DNA of 64,000 nucleotides, taken from positions 1 through 64,000 of the forward strand of contig NZ_JAPNLK010000027.1 in NCBI RefSeq assembly GCF_026627505.1, given 5' to 3'. This stretch comes from Streptomyces sp. H27-H5. GTDB taxonomy: Bacteria; Actinomycetota; Actinomycetes; Streptomycetales; Streptomycetaceae. Position 1 is the stretch's first letter. Every line of letters begins with the position of its first letter. The notes beneath the pieces were generated by a model, which saw nothing but the letters and a program-made list of their open reading frames with translations, was not told where the DNA came from and searched no databases. The translations under genes and the position numbers were made by a program. Positions 34,834 to 42,873 of this stretch are shown in pieces.

Positions 34834-36090
34834 TCAGTCGGCGGCCGTGGACGGGCGCCCGAAGTGGCGGGCCGTGGGTGCCAGCGCCGCGGCGGCGGGC
34901 ACGAGGAAGCAGGCCGCGGCGCAGACGGCGAGCACCGGTGTGACCCCGAAGACGTCGATGGCCGGGGCGATCAGGGCGAGGCCGACCGGGGCCAGGCCGT
35001 AGGAGACGAGGAAGTCCAGGGAGGAGACGCGCGCCAGCTTGTCCGGGGCGACCTCGCGCTGGGCGGCCGTGAACCAGGGCACGTTGAACAGTTCGATCCC
35101 GATCCCGGCCACCACGTAGGCGGCGATGACCACCAGCGGGTGCACCGGCAGCATCAGGCTCAGCGGTGCGAAGCCGTAGGCGGCCAGGCCGGCGAACGCC
35201 ATCCAGCCAGGGGAGCGGGGCCGCCGGCGTGTGGTGAGGAGGGCGCCGCCGAGCGCGCCGACCGTGTAGGCGGTCATGGCCGCGGCGAGGACCCACTCCG
35301 TGCCGTAGCGGTCGCGGCTGATCAGGGGCAGGGCGACGCTGGTGGCGGAGTAGCCCAGCGCGACGACGGCCGTCAGGGCTCCGAGCCCGGCGAGGAACCA
35401 GGGGTGGCGTCGGGCCTCGCGTATGCCGTCGATGAACTCGGCGCGGAAGGACACGTGCGGCGGCCGCTCGGTGGACGGATCCGGAGAGGCTCCCCGGCCC
35501 GGCACGAAGGCGGCGACCAGCCAGAGCAGGCCGATCCCCCACAGGAGCGTCCGCACGTCGACGAAGCCCGCGAGCAGCGCGGTCAGGGCGGGCCCGGCCA
35601 GCGTGGAGGTCCGTACCGAGAGGGACATGGCGGCGTTCGCCCGCTGTCGGCGATCCGCGTCGACGACCTCGGCGGTGAGGGCCTGGAAGGCGGGGCGGCA
35701 GGCTCCCTGACCCGCTCCCGCGAGGGCCGCGGCGACGGCCATCAGGACGAGTGAGCGGCCGAGGCCGACCGTGAGGAGAGGGGCCGCGACCGCCGCCGCC
35801 AGGGCCGACCAGAGCACGACCGCCCGGCGGGAGTGACGGTCGGCCAGTACCCCTCCGACGGCGACGGCGCCGAGGAACCCCGCGGTGCGCGCGGCGAGGA
35901 CCAGTCCGAGGCCGGCCGCGCCGAGTTCGCGGTGCAGGACCGCCAGGCCCAACACGAAGGGCAACGCCCAGGTGGCGAGTCCGGACGCGGTGGTCCCGGC
36001 CCACAGGCGCAGGAAGGCGGGGTCGCGCAGGACGGAACGCGGGGGCGGCGGGGCGGTCCTGGGTGTCATGGGGGCGGGTGTGGTCGTCAC
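34834..36090 (-). CDS. MFS exporter, 12-TM (EntS-like)
   Basis: This 418-residue transporter has about twelve hydrophobic segments and the MFS loop motif GGVLADRHSRR; a second half opens RHPWFLAGLGALTAV. The form, with an early FLRLWAGTTASGLATWALPF, matches the MFS_3 group, which includes EntS-type siderophore exporters and macrolide pumps. It begins at GTG 36090 with GAGGAGCACC upstream. It is divergent from the ABC importer operon, and a Zur/Fur-like box lies in the shared promoter, so it could export the ligand that the importer takes back. Confidence 0.88.
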   Translation of the reverse strand: MTTTPAPMTPRTAPPPPRSVLRDPAFLRLWAGTTASGLATWALPFVLGLAVLHRELGAAGLGLVLAARTAGFLGAVAVGGVLADRHSRRAVVLWSALAAAVAAPLLTVGLGRSLVLMAVAAALAGAGQGACRPAFQALTAEVVDADRRQRANAAMSLSVRTSTLAGPALTALLAGFVDVRTLLWGIGLLWLVAAFVPGRGASPDPSTERPPHVSFRAEFIDGIREARRHPWFLAGLGALTAVVALGYSATSVALPLISRDRYGTEWVLAAAMTAYTVGALGGALLTTRRRPRSPGWMAFAGLAAYGFAPLSLMLPVHPLVVIAAYVVAGIGIELFNVPWFTAAQREVAPDKLARVSSLDFLVSYGLAPVGLALIAPAIDVFGVTPVLAVCAAACFLVPAAAALAPTARHFGRPSTAAD

Positions 36091-36156
36091 GGTGCGGTGC
36101 TCCTCATCGGTCGGCAGGGGTCGGGTCGCGCCTCACGAAGGCCGCCCCGGGGGTGT

Positions 36157-36177
36157 TAATGAAAACGATAACCATTA
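36157..36177. promoter_or_regulatory. Zur/Fur-type metal regulator box
   Basis: A 21-base site with TAATG at the left, CATTA at the right and AAAACGATAAC between, in an otherwise GC-rich region between divergent genes. Its left half (TAATGAAAACGAT) matches the actinobacterial Zur box form; the right half is weaker. It lies 67 bases before the MFS start on one side and 91 bases before the ABC binding-protein start on the other, where a zinc- or iron-bound repressor could control both. Confidence 0.7.
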
Positions 36178-36267
36178 CAGTACTCTTCGAACGTGGTGCT
36201 CCTGCCCCGTGGGCGACCACGGCAGTGCACGGCGACAGCCACGCCCTCTTTCCGATCGGAGACTCGA

Positions 36268-37308
36268 ATGCGTCCACGCCACCGCGCCCGGCTCGTGACC
36301 GCGGCCACCCTCACCCTCCTTCTCGCGACCGGCGGTTGCTCGACCGCCGGCGACGATCCTGCGGCCGCGGGCGACGACCCCGCATCGCCTGCCAGGGGAG
36401 CGTCCGTCACCAGCTGCGGGCGCGAGCTCGACCTCGGCGAGCCCCCGAAGCGGGCCGTCGCCCTGGACCAGACCTCGACCGAGACCCTGCTCGAACTCGG
36501 ACTCCAGGACCGGATGGCCGGGACGGCCAACCTCAAGACGAAGATCCCCGATCGGTACCGGGACGCGTACGCCGCGATCCCGGTCATCGCCCCCAAGATC
36601 GCCACCGGCGAGCAACTCCGCGCCGCCGCGCCGGACTTCGTCCTGGCCGGTTCCGCCGACCTGTACACCGGCGACCGCGCGGGAACCCGCGAGGAGTTGG
36701 GCGCCCTCCACGTGCCCACCTTCGTCAGCGCAGTGGACTGCCCCCGGTCGCACGAGCCGGGGAAGACCCCCTTCGAGCTGCTCTTCTCCGACTACGAGCG
36801 GCTGGGCAAGGTCTTCGGTGTCGAGGAGCGGGCGGCGAAGCTCGCCGAGGGGCAGCGCGCCGCCGTCGCGAAGGCCGGCGAGAACGCCTCCGCCGCCGCC
36901 CGCGACGGCAGGAAGCCCTCCGTCGTCTACCTCTACTCCGTCTTCAACGGCATGCCGTACGTCGCCGGGAAGACCGGCCTGCCCGGCGAGATGAGCCGGA
37001 TCGTCGGCGCCAGGAACGCCTTCGACGACGTGAACGAGGACTGGCCGGAGGTCTCCTGGGAGGAAGTCGCCAAGCGGGCGCCCGACTTCATCGTCATCGG
37101 CGACCTGTCCGAGCGCGGACGCCCCGGTGACAGCGCCGCCGAGAAGCGGGCCGCGCTGGCCGCGGACCCCCTGGTGTCCAAGCTGCCGGCGGTACGCGAC
37201 AACAAGATCATCGTGGTGCCGGGCATCGAGCTGGACCCCTCCGTGCGCTCCGTGCACGCGCTGGGCCTGCTGGCCGAGGGCATGAAGGACCTCGGGCATG
37301 TCCGCTGA
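36268..37308 (+). CDS. ABC importer, metal-chelate-binding lipoprotein (FecB type)
   Basis: This 346-residue binding protein has a lipoprotein signal (RPRHRARLVTAATLTLLLATGGC, lipid cysteine Cys24) and a type III periplasmic-binding fold, seen in PKRAVALDQTSTETLLELGLQDRMAGTA, the central APDFVLAG and the late KLPAVRDNKIIVVPG. Members bind iron-siderophores, haem or cobalamin. ATG 36268 has CGGAGA before it and sits downstream of the Zur/Fur-like box. It overlaps the permease gene, forming the first gene of a six-gene operon. Confidence 0.92.
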   Translation: MRPRHRARLVTAATLTLLLATGGCSTAGDDPAAAGDDPASPARGASVTSCGRELDLGEPPKRAVALDQTSTETLLELGLQDRMAGTANLKTKIPDRYRDAYAAIPVIAPKIATGEQLRAAAPDFVLAGSADLYTGDRAGTREELGALHVPTFVSAVDCPRSHEPGKTPFELLFSDYERLGKVFGVEERAAKLAEGQRAAVAKAGENASAAARDGRKPSVVYLYSVFNGMPYVAGKTGLPGEMSRIVGARNAFDDVNEDWPEVSWEEVAKRAPDFIVIGDLSERGRPGDSAAEKRAALAADPLVSKLPAVRDNKIIVVPGIELDPSVRSVHALGLLAEGMKDLGHVR

Positions 37309-38458
37309 CCTCGCCGGCCCCCCGGGACCGTCGGACCTGCTGCACCCGACCGCTCGCGGGGAGGAATCGTCGGCACCCGCCGCCGGGACGACATCGCCCG
37401 GCGTCGGCACGACCACGGCCGGCGCCCCGCCACCGGTGGGCCGGACCTCACCGGTCCGGGCGTGGCCGGTGGTCGGCGCCGTCCTCGTACTGGCCGCCTC
37501 CGTGGCGGTCGCCCTGCGCATCGGTACCGCCCCCGTGGGATGGGGCGACCTCGCCCGCGTCCTGGGCACGCACCTCGGCCTGGGCAGCGAGCCGCTGCCA
37601 CCGCTGACCGACTCGCTCGTCTGGGACCTGCGGCTGCCGCGGGTCCTGATGGCCGCTCTCGTCGGCGCCTCCCTCGCCGTCTGCGGCACCGTCCTCCAAG
37701 CCGTCACCCGCAACGCGCTCGCCGACCCGTACCTGCTCGGCGTGTCCTCCGGCGCGTCGACCGGAGCCGTCGTCGTGGTCGTCCTGCCCCTGGCCGGCGT
37801 CGGCGCCCTCGGGGTCACCGGAGGCGCCCTCGCCGGGGCGCTCCTCTCCTTCGCCCTGCTGACGGTACTGCTGCGCCGCACGGGGCTGGACTCGGTCCGC
37901 ATCGTCCTGACGGGCGTCGTCGTCGGACAGCTCTTCACCGCTCTGACCTCGCTGGTCCTGATGTCCTCGGCGGACGCCGACACCACGCGCGCCGTCACCC
38001 ACTGGCTGCTCGGCTCGATGGCCCCCGCCCGTTGGGACGCCGTCGTGGTCTGCGCGATCGTCACACCGCTGGGACTGGTCGCCGCGTGGCTGTGCGCGAA
38101 CGCCCTCGACGCTCTCGCGTTCGGCGCGGACACCGCCGCGTCCCTGGGGATCGGCGTACGACGCACCCGGATGCTCCTGCTCGTCGTGACGGCCGTGCTG
38201 ACCTCGGTCGCGGTCGCCACCGTCGGCGCCATCGGCTTCGTGGGGCTGATCGTGCCCCACGGGGCACGGTTCCTCGTCGGCCCCTCGCACCGGGTGCTGC
38301 TCCCCTGCGCGGCGCTCGCGGGCGCCGTGTTCCTCGTGTGGACCGACGCCCTGGCCCGCGTCGCCTTCGCTCCCCGGGAGGTGCCGGTGGGCGTGCTCAC
38401 CGCCCTGATCGGCGTACCGCTGTTCCTCGCCGTCCTGCGCAGGAGGGGAGACCTGTGA
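37298..38458 (+). CDS. ABC importer, FecCD-type permease
   Basis: This 386-residue integral membrane protein has about ten hydrophobic segments and the FecCD signatures LPRVLMAALVGASLAVCGTVLQAVTRNALADPYLLGVSSGAS and IGFVGLIVPHGARFLVGPSHR. It forms the channel of the metal-chelate importer, probably as a homodimer. The first 55 residues are a Gly/Pro/Thr-rich cytoplasmic extension. It overlaps its neighbours on both sides (11 bases with the binding protein, GTGA with the ATPase). Confidence 0.93.
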   Translation: MSADLAGPPGPSDLLHPTARGEESSAPAAGTTSPGVGTTTAGAPPPVGRTSPVRAWPVVGAVLVLAASVAVALRIGTAPVGWGDLARVLGTHLGLGSEPLPPLTDSLVWDLRLPRVLMAALVGASLAVCGTVLQAVTRNALADPYLLGVSSGASTGAVVVVVLPLAGVGALGVTGGALAGALLSFALLTVLLRRTGLDSVRIVLTGVVVGQLFTALTSLVLMSSADADTTRAVTHWLLGSMAPARWDAVVVCAIVTPLGLVAAWLCANALDALAFGADTAASLGIGVRRTRMLLLVVTAVLTSVAVATVGAIGFVGLIVPHGARFLVGPSHRVLLPCAALAGAVFLVWTDALARVAFAPREVPVGVLTALIGVPLFLAVLRRRGDL

Positions 38459-39246
38459 GGATCACCGCCGAAGGACTGGGCTGGTCGGCGTCGGGCACCC
38501 CCGTCGTACGCGGCGTCGATCTGGACGTGGCCGCCGGCGAGAGCGTCGCACTGATCGGCCCCAACGGCTCCGGCAAGTCCTCCCTCCTGCGCTGCCTCGC
38601 CGGGCTGCGCGCGCCCGACGCCGGCACGGTCCGCTACGACGGCCTGCCCGTGCGGGACTGGAGCGCCCGCAGGATCGCGCGCCGGCTGGCCTTCGTCGAG
38701 CAGGACTGCGGACTCGACACCGACCTGCGCGTCGCCGACGTCGTCGGACTGGGGCGGACCCCCTTCCGGGACCGCTGGCGCCCTCCGAGCGACACCGACC
38801 GGGCGATCGTCGGCGCCGCACTGGACCGCGTCGGACTCGCGGCCCTCGCCGGGCGCTCCTGGAAGTCCCTGTCCGGCGGCGAACGACAGCGCGCCCACAT
38901 CGCCCGCGCGCTCGCCCAGCAGCCGTACGCGCTGCTCCTGGACGAGCCCACCAACCACCTCGACGTGAAACACCGGTTGGAGCTGATGGAACTCCTGTCC
39001 CGCACCGACCAGACCGTCCTCGTCGCCCTGCACGACCTCTCGCTGGCCGCCCGGTACTGCGACCGCCTGGTGCTCATGCGCTCCGGGCGGCTGGTCGCCT
39101 CCGGCAGCCCCGCCGAGGTCCTCACCCCCGAGCACCTCGCCGAGACCTTCGAGGTCGACGCCGAACTGACCACCGACCGGCTGGGCCGTCCCGCGCTCGT
39201 CTACCACGGCCCCCTCCCCGCCCCCACACCCCGACCCACCCCGTGA
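38455..39246 (+). CDS. ABC importer, ATPase subunit (FecE type)
   Basis: This 263-residue ATPase powers the importer. It has Walker A GPNGSGKSS, the ABC signature LSGGERQRAHIARAL, Walker B LLLDEPTNHLD and an H-loop in VLVALHDLS. It starts at GTG 38455 overlapping the permease stop. The close match to FecE/FhuC-type subunits agrees with a siderophore- or cobalamin-like substrate. Confidence 0.95.
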   Translation: MRITAEGLGWSASGTPVVRGVDLDVAAGESVALIGPNGSGKSSLLRCLAGLRAPDAGTVRYDGLPVRDWSARRIARRLAFVEQDCGLDTDLRVADVVGLGRTPFRDRWRPPSDTDRAIVGAALDRVGLAALAGRSWKSLSGGERQRAHIARALAQQPYALLLDEPTNHLDVKHRLELMELLSRTDQTVLVALHDLSLAARYCDRLVLMRSGRLVASGSPAEVLTPEHLAETFEVDAELTTDRLGRPALVYHGPLPAPTPRPTP

Positions 39247-39257
39247 CAAGGAACCCC

Positions 39258-40133
39258 GTGACCACCCCGACGACCACCACGCCCCTGCCGTCCGTCGACG
39301 CCCTCGTCGAGGCCGTCCTGAACGGCGAACACGGCCCACTGCCCTCCGACCTCGTCGCGACCAGCGTCTTCTGGACCCATCACGGCACCCGGCTGGCCGG
39401 CGGCCGCACCACCTACCTCAACCAGTACGTCCTGGTGCGCCTCGGCGGCTCCTTCGGCGCCTGCGCCTTCGAGGCCGGTGAGATCGATTCGTCGGTCTGC
39501 CGCGACGCCTCGGGCACCGCGCTCGACGTCCTGCTCCGCGAGGGCCCACGCCCGCTGAGGATCGCCGCCCTCGACGCCTACCTCGCCGAGCGGCGCCCGC
39601 ACCGCGAGGCGGCGGACGCGAACGACGCCGACCCGGACACCCGACAGGGCACGGGCGCCGAACGGGTCGTCCTCCCCGCCGGCACCCCCGAAGTCCGCGC
39701 GCGCGCCCGCGACGCGGCGATCGCCGGACTGCTCACCATCGAGGAGGGCGCCAAGGTCGGCCTCATCGGCGTGGTCGACCCGCTGGTCGAGGCGATCCGC
39801 GAACGCGGCGGCGACCCGCTGCCGTGCGACCTCAACCTCAAGGCCACCCGCTGGGGCGATCCCGTCACCGGCGACATGCACGAGGTACTGGAGCGCGCCG
39901 ACGTCGTCGTCGCCACCGGAATGACCCTGGGCAACGGCTCGTTCGACACCATCCTGGACCGCTGCCGCACCCGGGGCGTGCCCCTCGTCGTGTACGCGCA
40001 GAGCGGCAGCGCCGTGGCGCGCGCCTTCCTGGGCTCCGGGGTCACCGCCCTGTCCGCCGAACCCTTCCCCTTCTCCCAGTTCAGCGCCGACCCCACCGCC
40101 CTGTACCGCTACCGCGCGGAGGCCGGGGCATGA
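39258..40133 (+). CDS. DUF364 (putative heavy-metal chelation) protein
   Basis: This 291-residue protein has the two-part form of DUF364-like proteins: an N-terminal domain (SVFWTHHGTRLAGGRTTYLNQYVLVRLGG) and a Rossmann-like C-terminal domain with KVGLIGVVDPLVEAI and the family phrase ADVVVATGMTLGNGSFDTIL. The family is annotated as heavy-metal chelating, but its reaction is not established. I start at GTG 39258, which has AAGGA five bases upstream; GTG 39243 is also in frame. Co-transcription with a metal-chelate importer supports a link to metal or ligand handling. Confidence 0.85.
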   Translation: MTTPTTTTPLPSVDALVEAVLNGEHGPLPSDLVATSVFWTHHGTRLAGGRTTYLNQYVLVRLGGSFGACAFEAGEIDSSVCRDASGTALDVLLREGPRPLRIAALDAYLAERRPHREAADANDADPDTRQGTGAERVVLPAGTPEVRARARDAAIAGLLTIEEGAKVGLIGVVDPLVEAIRERGGDPLPCDLNLKATRWGDPVTGDMHEVLERADVVVATGMTLGNGSFDTILDRCRTRGVPLVVYAQSGSAVARAFLGSGVTALSAEPFPFSQFSADPTALYRYRAEAGA

Positions 40134-41194
40134 CCCCCGCGGCCCGCCGGAGCACGCCCGGCACCGGGCGGCGTCCCGAAGCCCGCCGTACCGGCACCGG
40201 ACACGCCCCCGGCCACCACGGCGAGATCCTGCAAGGCGTCTTCCTCGACGACACCGGGCGACGCTGCGCCGGCCTGGTCACCCTGCCGTTGCCCGGACCG
40301 GGCAGCCGCGCCGAGTTCACCCGCCGCCCGGGCACCTCCCCGCAGCAGCTCACCGTGGTGCCGGCCGACCGCACCAAGGCGGCCCGCGCGGCGGCCCTCG
40401 CCATGGCCGCGTGCGCGCCCGGGCACCCGGAACCCCCCTGCGGCGGGGAGTTGCGGATCACCGGCGACATCCCGGTCGGCCTCGGCATGGGCAGCTCCAG
40501 CAGCGACGTCGTCGCCGTGGTGCGGGCGGTCGCGGACTCCTACGGAACGCGCCTGCCGCCCGAGACGATCGCCCGGCTGGCCGTCCGGGCGGAGCTGGCC
40601 TGCGATCCGCTGATGCTCGACGGCCGCCCCGTGCTCTTCGCCCAGCGCGAGGGTCGGGTGCTGGAAGTCCTCGGCCGCGCCCTGCCATCCGTCGTCGTCG
40701 TGGGCTGCGCCCTCGGCGCGGGCGCACCCGTGGACACGCTCTCCCTGCCGGTCCGCGCCCACGACGACGGCGACGTGCGCGCCTGCGAACGGCTGCGCGT
40801 CCTGCTGCGGCAGGCCGTGGCCACGGGCGATGTCGCCCTGCTCGGCGAGGTCGCGACCGCCAGCGCCCGGCGAGGGCAGGAGGTCCTGTGCCACCCGGAG
40901 TTCGAGAGCCTCACCGACGTCGCCGCGCGCTTCGGGGCCGCGGGCGTCCAGATCGCGCACAGCGGCGCCGTCGCCGGCGTGCTCTTCGACCCGGCCGCCC
41001 CCGGCCTCCGGCGCCGGATCAGCAGCTGCGTACGGGCCCTGGAACACCGGGCGATTCCCACCACCCGCGTCTTCTCCACCCCCACCACCCTGCCCGCGAC
41101 CAAGGAGTTCCGCAGTGGACCAGCACATCGCCGAGTCGATCGGCCGACCCGACCTGATACGCCTCGACGACCGGCTCGTCTGTCTCCGCTTTGA
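40130..41194 (+). CDS. GHMP kinase, PduX (L-threonine kinase)-like
   Basis: This 354-residue GHMP-family kinase begins ATG 40130, overlapping the DUF364 stop. Near the start, GHAPGHHGEILQG matches the APG.CGE..QG opening of PduX-type L-threonine kinases, and GDIPVGLGMGSSSSD (about 115-130) is the ATP-binding loop. It should phosphorylate a small hydroxyl compound, possibly the side chain of an amino acid. The last 80 bases overlap the next gene in another frame, so the final 27 or so residues are Arg/Pro-rich and perhaps unimportant. Paired with a PLP beta-replacement-type enzyme, it could supply an O-phospho amino acid. Confidence 0.85.
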   Translation: MTPAARRSTPGTGRRPEARRTGTGHAPGHHGEILQGVFLDDTGRRCAGLVTLPLPGPGSRAEFTRRPGTSPQQLTVVPADRTKAARAAALAMAACAPGHPEPPCGGELRITGDIPVGLGMGSSSSDVVAVVRAVADSYGTRLPPETIARLAVRAELACDPLMLDGRPVLFAQREGRVLEVLGRALPSVVVVGCALGAGAPVDTLSLPVRAHDDGDVRACERLRVLLRQAVATGDVALLGEVATASARRGQEVLCHPEFESLTDVAARFGAAGVQIAHSGAVAGVLFDPAAPGLRRRISSCVRALEHRAIPTTRVFSTPTTLPATKEFRSGPAHRRVDRPTRPDTPRRPARLSPL

Positions 41195-42140
41195 GACGAT
41201 GAAGGTCGTCTCCGCCCTCGCCGCGGTACGCCACCTGCTCGACACCGGCGCGGTGCGGCGCGGAGACACCCTGGTGGACAGCTCCAGCGGCATCTACGCC
41301 CACGCCCTCGCCCTGGCCTGCCACCGCCACGGGATGCGCTGCCACATCGTCGGCTCCGCGACGGTCGACCACACGCTGAGCACCCAGCTCGCCGTGCTCG
41401 GGGCGACCCTGGAGCGGATGGAGCCCTGCGACGACCTCAAGCTCGACCAGAAGCGCCGGGTCGAGCGCATCCACGAGATCCTCGCGGAACACCCCGAGTA
41501 CCACTGGATGCGGCAGTACCACGACGACATCCACTACCTGGGCTACCGCGCCGTGGCGGGCCTGATCCGGGAGTCCACCGGCACGGACGAGCTCACCGTC
41601 GTCGGGGGCGTCGGATCCGGCGCCTCCACGGGCGCGCTCGCCCGCTACCTGCGCGAGGACTCGCCCGGCGTCGAGCTCGTCGGCGTCCAGCCCTTCGGCA
41701 GCGTCACCTTCGGCGCCGGTCACGTGAGCGACCCCGAGATCATCATCGCGGGGATCGGCAGCTCCATCCCCTTCGGGAACGTCGGCCACGCGTCCTACGA
41801 CACGCTCCACTGGGTGTCCTTCGACGCCGCCCTCGCCGGCAGTGTGGACCTGCTGCGCAGACACGCCGTGTTCGCCGGGCTGTCCTCCGGGGCGGCCTAC
41901 CTCGCCGCCCGCTGGGAACGGGCGCGGTCCCCGCGGCGTACGGTCCTCTTCGTCGCGGCCGACACCGGCCACCGCTACGTGGACACCGTGTACGCCCGCC
42001 ACCGGGAGGCCGTCGCGATCGACTCCCTGGCCCCCCGGCCGGTCACGGCGCAGGCCGACCTCGTCCTTCCCTGGTGCCGGATGGACTGGGAGCGGGCCCC
42101 GGCGGACGCGCGGGCGAGCGGCGTCCCCGGGCGGGGATGA
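41115..42140 (+). CDS. Cysteine-synthase-like PLP enzyme (fold type II)
   Basis: This 341-residue enzyme is of the tryptophan-synthase-beta/cysteine-synthase superfamily. It has the PLP lysine region LRFETMKVVSA (Lys30), the substrate loop DSSSGIYAHALALAC, the phosphate-binding GGVGSGASTGAL and a late VLFVAADTGHRY. The active lysine block differs from the usual NPTGSxKDR of true cysteine synthases, so another beta-replacement is likely, for example on an O-phospho amino acid from the kinase next door, as SbnA does from phosphoserine in staphyloferrin B synthesis. GTG 41115 has AAGGAG seven bases upstream and lies inside the end of the kinase gene. Confidence 0.86.
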   Translation: MDQHIAESIGRPDLIRLDDRLVCLRFETMKVVSALAAVRHLLDTGAVRRGDTLVDSSSGIYAHALALACHRHGMRCHIVGSATVDHTLSTQLAVLGATLERMEPCDDLKLDQKRRVERIHEILAEHPEYHWMRQYHDDIHYLGYRAVAGLIRESTGTDELTVVGGVGSGASTGALARYLREDSPGVELVGVQPFGSVTFGAGHVSDPEIIIAGIGSSIPFGNVGHASYDTLHWVSFDAALAGSVDLLRRHAVFAGLSSGAAYLAARWERARSPRRTVLFVAADTGHRYVDTVYARHREAVAIDSLAPRPVTAQADLVLPWCRMDWERAPADARASGVPGRG

Positions 42141-42288
42141 CCGGGACGACGCGCGGGGCGACCGGCACGGGGCCGGGGGCGCCGCGCCGCCGGCACTTTC
42201 GGCCGACAGCGGCGACGTCACTACCAGGACATTCCGGACGGGAGGCATAGGGTGGCAGCCACCCGCCGGAGACGAAGAACGGACGTTC

Positions 42289-42831
42289 ATGGCCTACGAA
42301 CGACGGGCTTACGGGAACCTGCGCACGCTCCCGGCTCCCGCCACCACCGCCACCCACGACGTCGGCCTGCTGGTCCTGCGGCTCACCGTCGGTCTCACCA
42401 TGGCCGGCCACGGCACGCAGAAACTCTTCGGTTGGTTCGGCGGTCCCGGTCTCACCGCCACCGGCAAGGGCTTCACGATGAGCGGCTACCCCGCCGGCGA
42501 CGCCATGGCCGTCATCGCGGGTCTCTCCGAGACCCTGGGCGGCCTCGGCCTCGCCCTCGGGTTGCTCACCCCGCTCGCCGGAGCGGTCCTGATCGGCACC
42601 TTCGTCAACATCCTCGCCGTTCGCGGCGTGAACAGCTTCTTCGCCCCCAGGGGAGTGGAACTCGAACTGGCCCTGCTGGCCGGGGTCGTCGCCCTCACCC
42701 TCACCGGGCCGGGCCGCTTCTCGGTCGACCGCTTCCTTCCCGTGCTGAGCGAGTCCAGGCCCCGGTACTCCGTCCTCGGGCTGGTGCTGGGGGTCGTCGT
42801 GGGTTTCGTCGTCCTGCTCGTCCGGGACTGA
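42289..42831 (+). CDS. DoxX-family membrane protein
   Basis: This 180-residue protein has four to five hydrophobic segments and the DoxX hallmark: LLVLRLTVGLTMAGHGTQKLFGWFGGPGLTATGKGF, then GLSETLGGLGLALGLLTPLA. The family is linked to redox balance and thiol or quinone chemistry at the membrane, without a settled reaction. It is 148 bases after the PLP enzyme, so may be transcribed on its own. It is convergent with the AAA gene, 42 bases apart. Confidence 0.92.
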   Translation: MAYERRAYGNLRTLPAPATTATHDVGLLVLRLTVGLTMAGHGTQKLFGWFGGPGLTATGKGFTMSGYPAGDAMAVIAGLSETLGGLGLALGLLTPLAGAVLIGTFVNILAVRGVNSFFAPRGVELELALLAGVVALTLTGPGRFSVDRFLPVLSESRPRYSVLGLVLGVVVGFVVLLVRD

Positions 42832-42873
42832 CACCCCACCGGACCGGGGCGCGCGGCGCCCGGCCGCGTCGCC

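Noticed and set aside
36175..39339. Minus-strand open frame of 1054 codons opposite the ABC importer operon
   Set aside because: The plus strand has three recognisable ABC transporter genes; the antisense frame has no family features.
41115..41194. The 80-base overlap of the GHMP kinase and PLP genes as a frameshift
   Set aside because: Both genes are complete, the PLP gene has a good ribosome site inside the kinase end, and the overlap affects only a variable Arg/Pro-rich tail.
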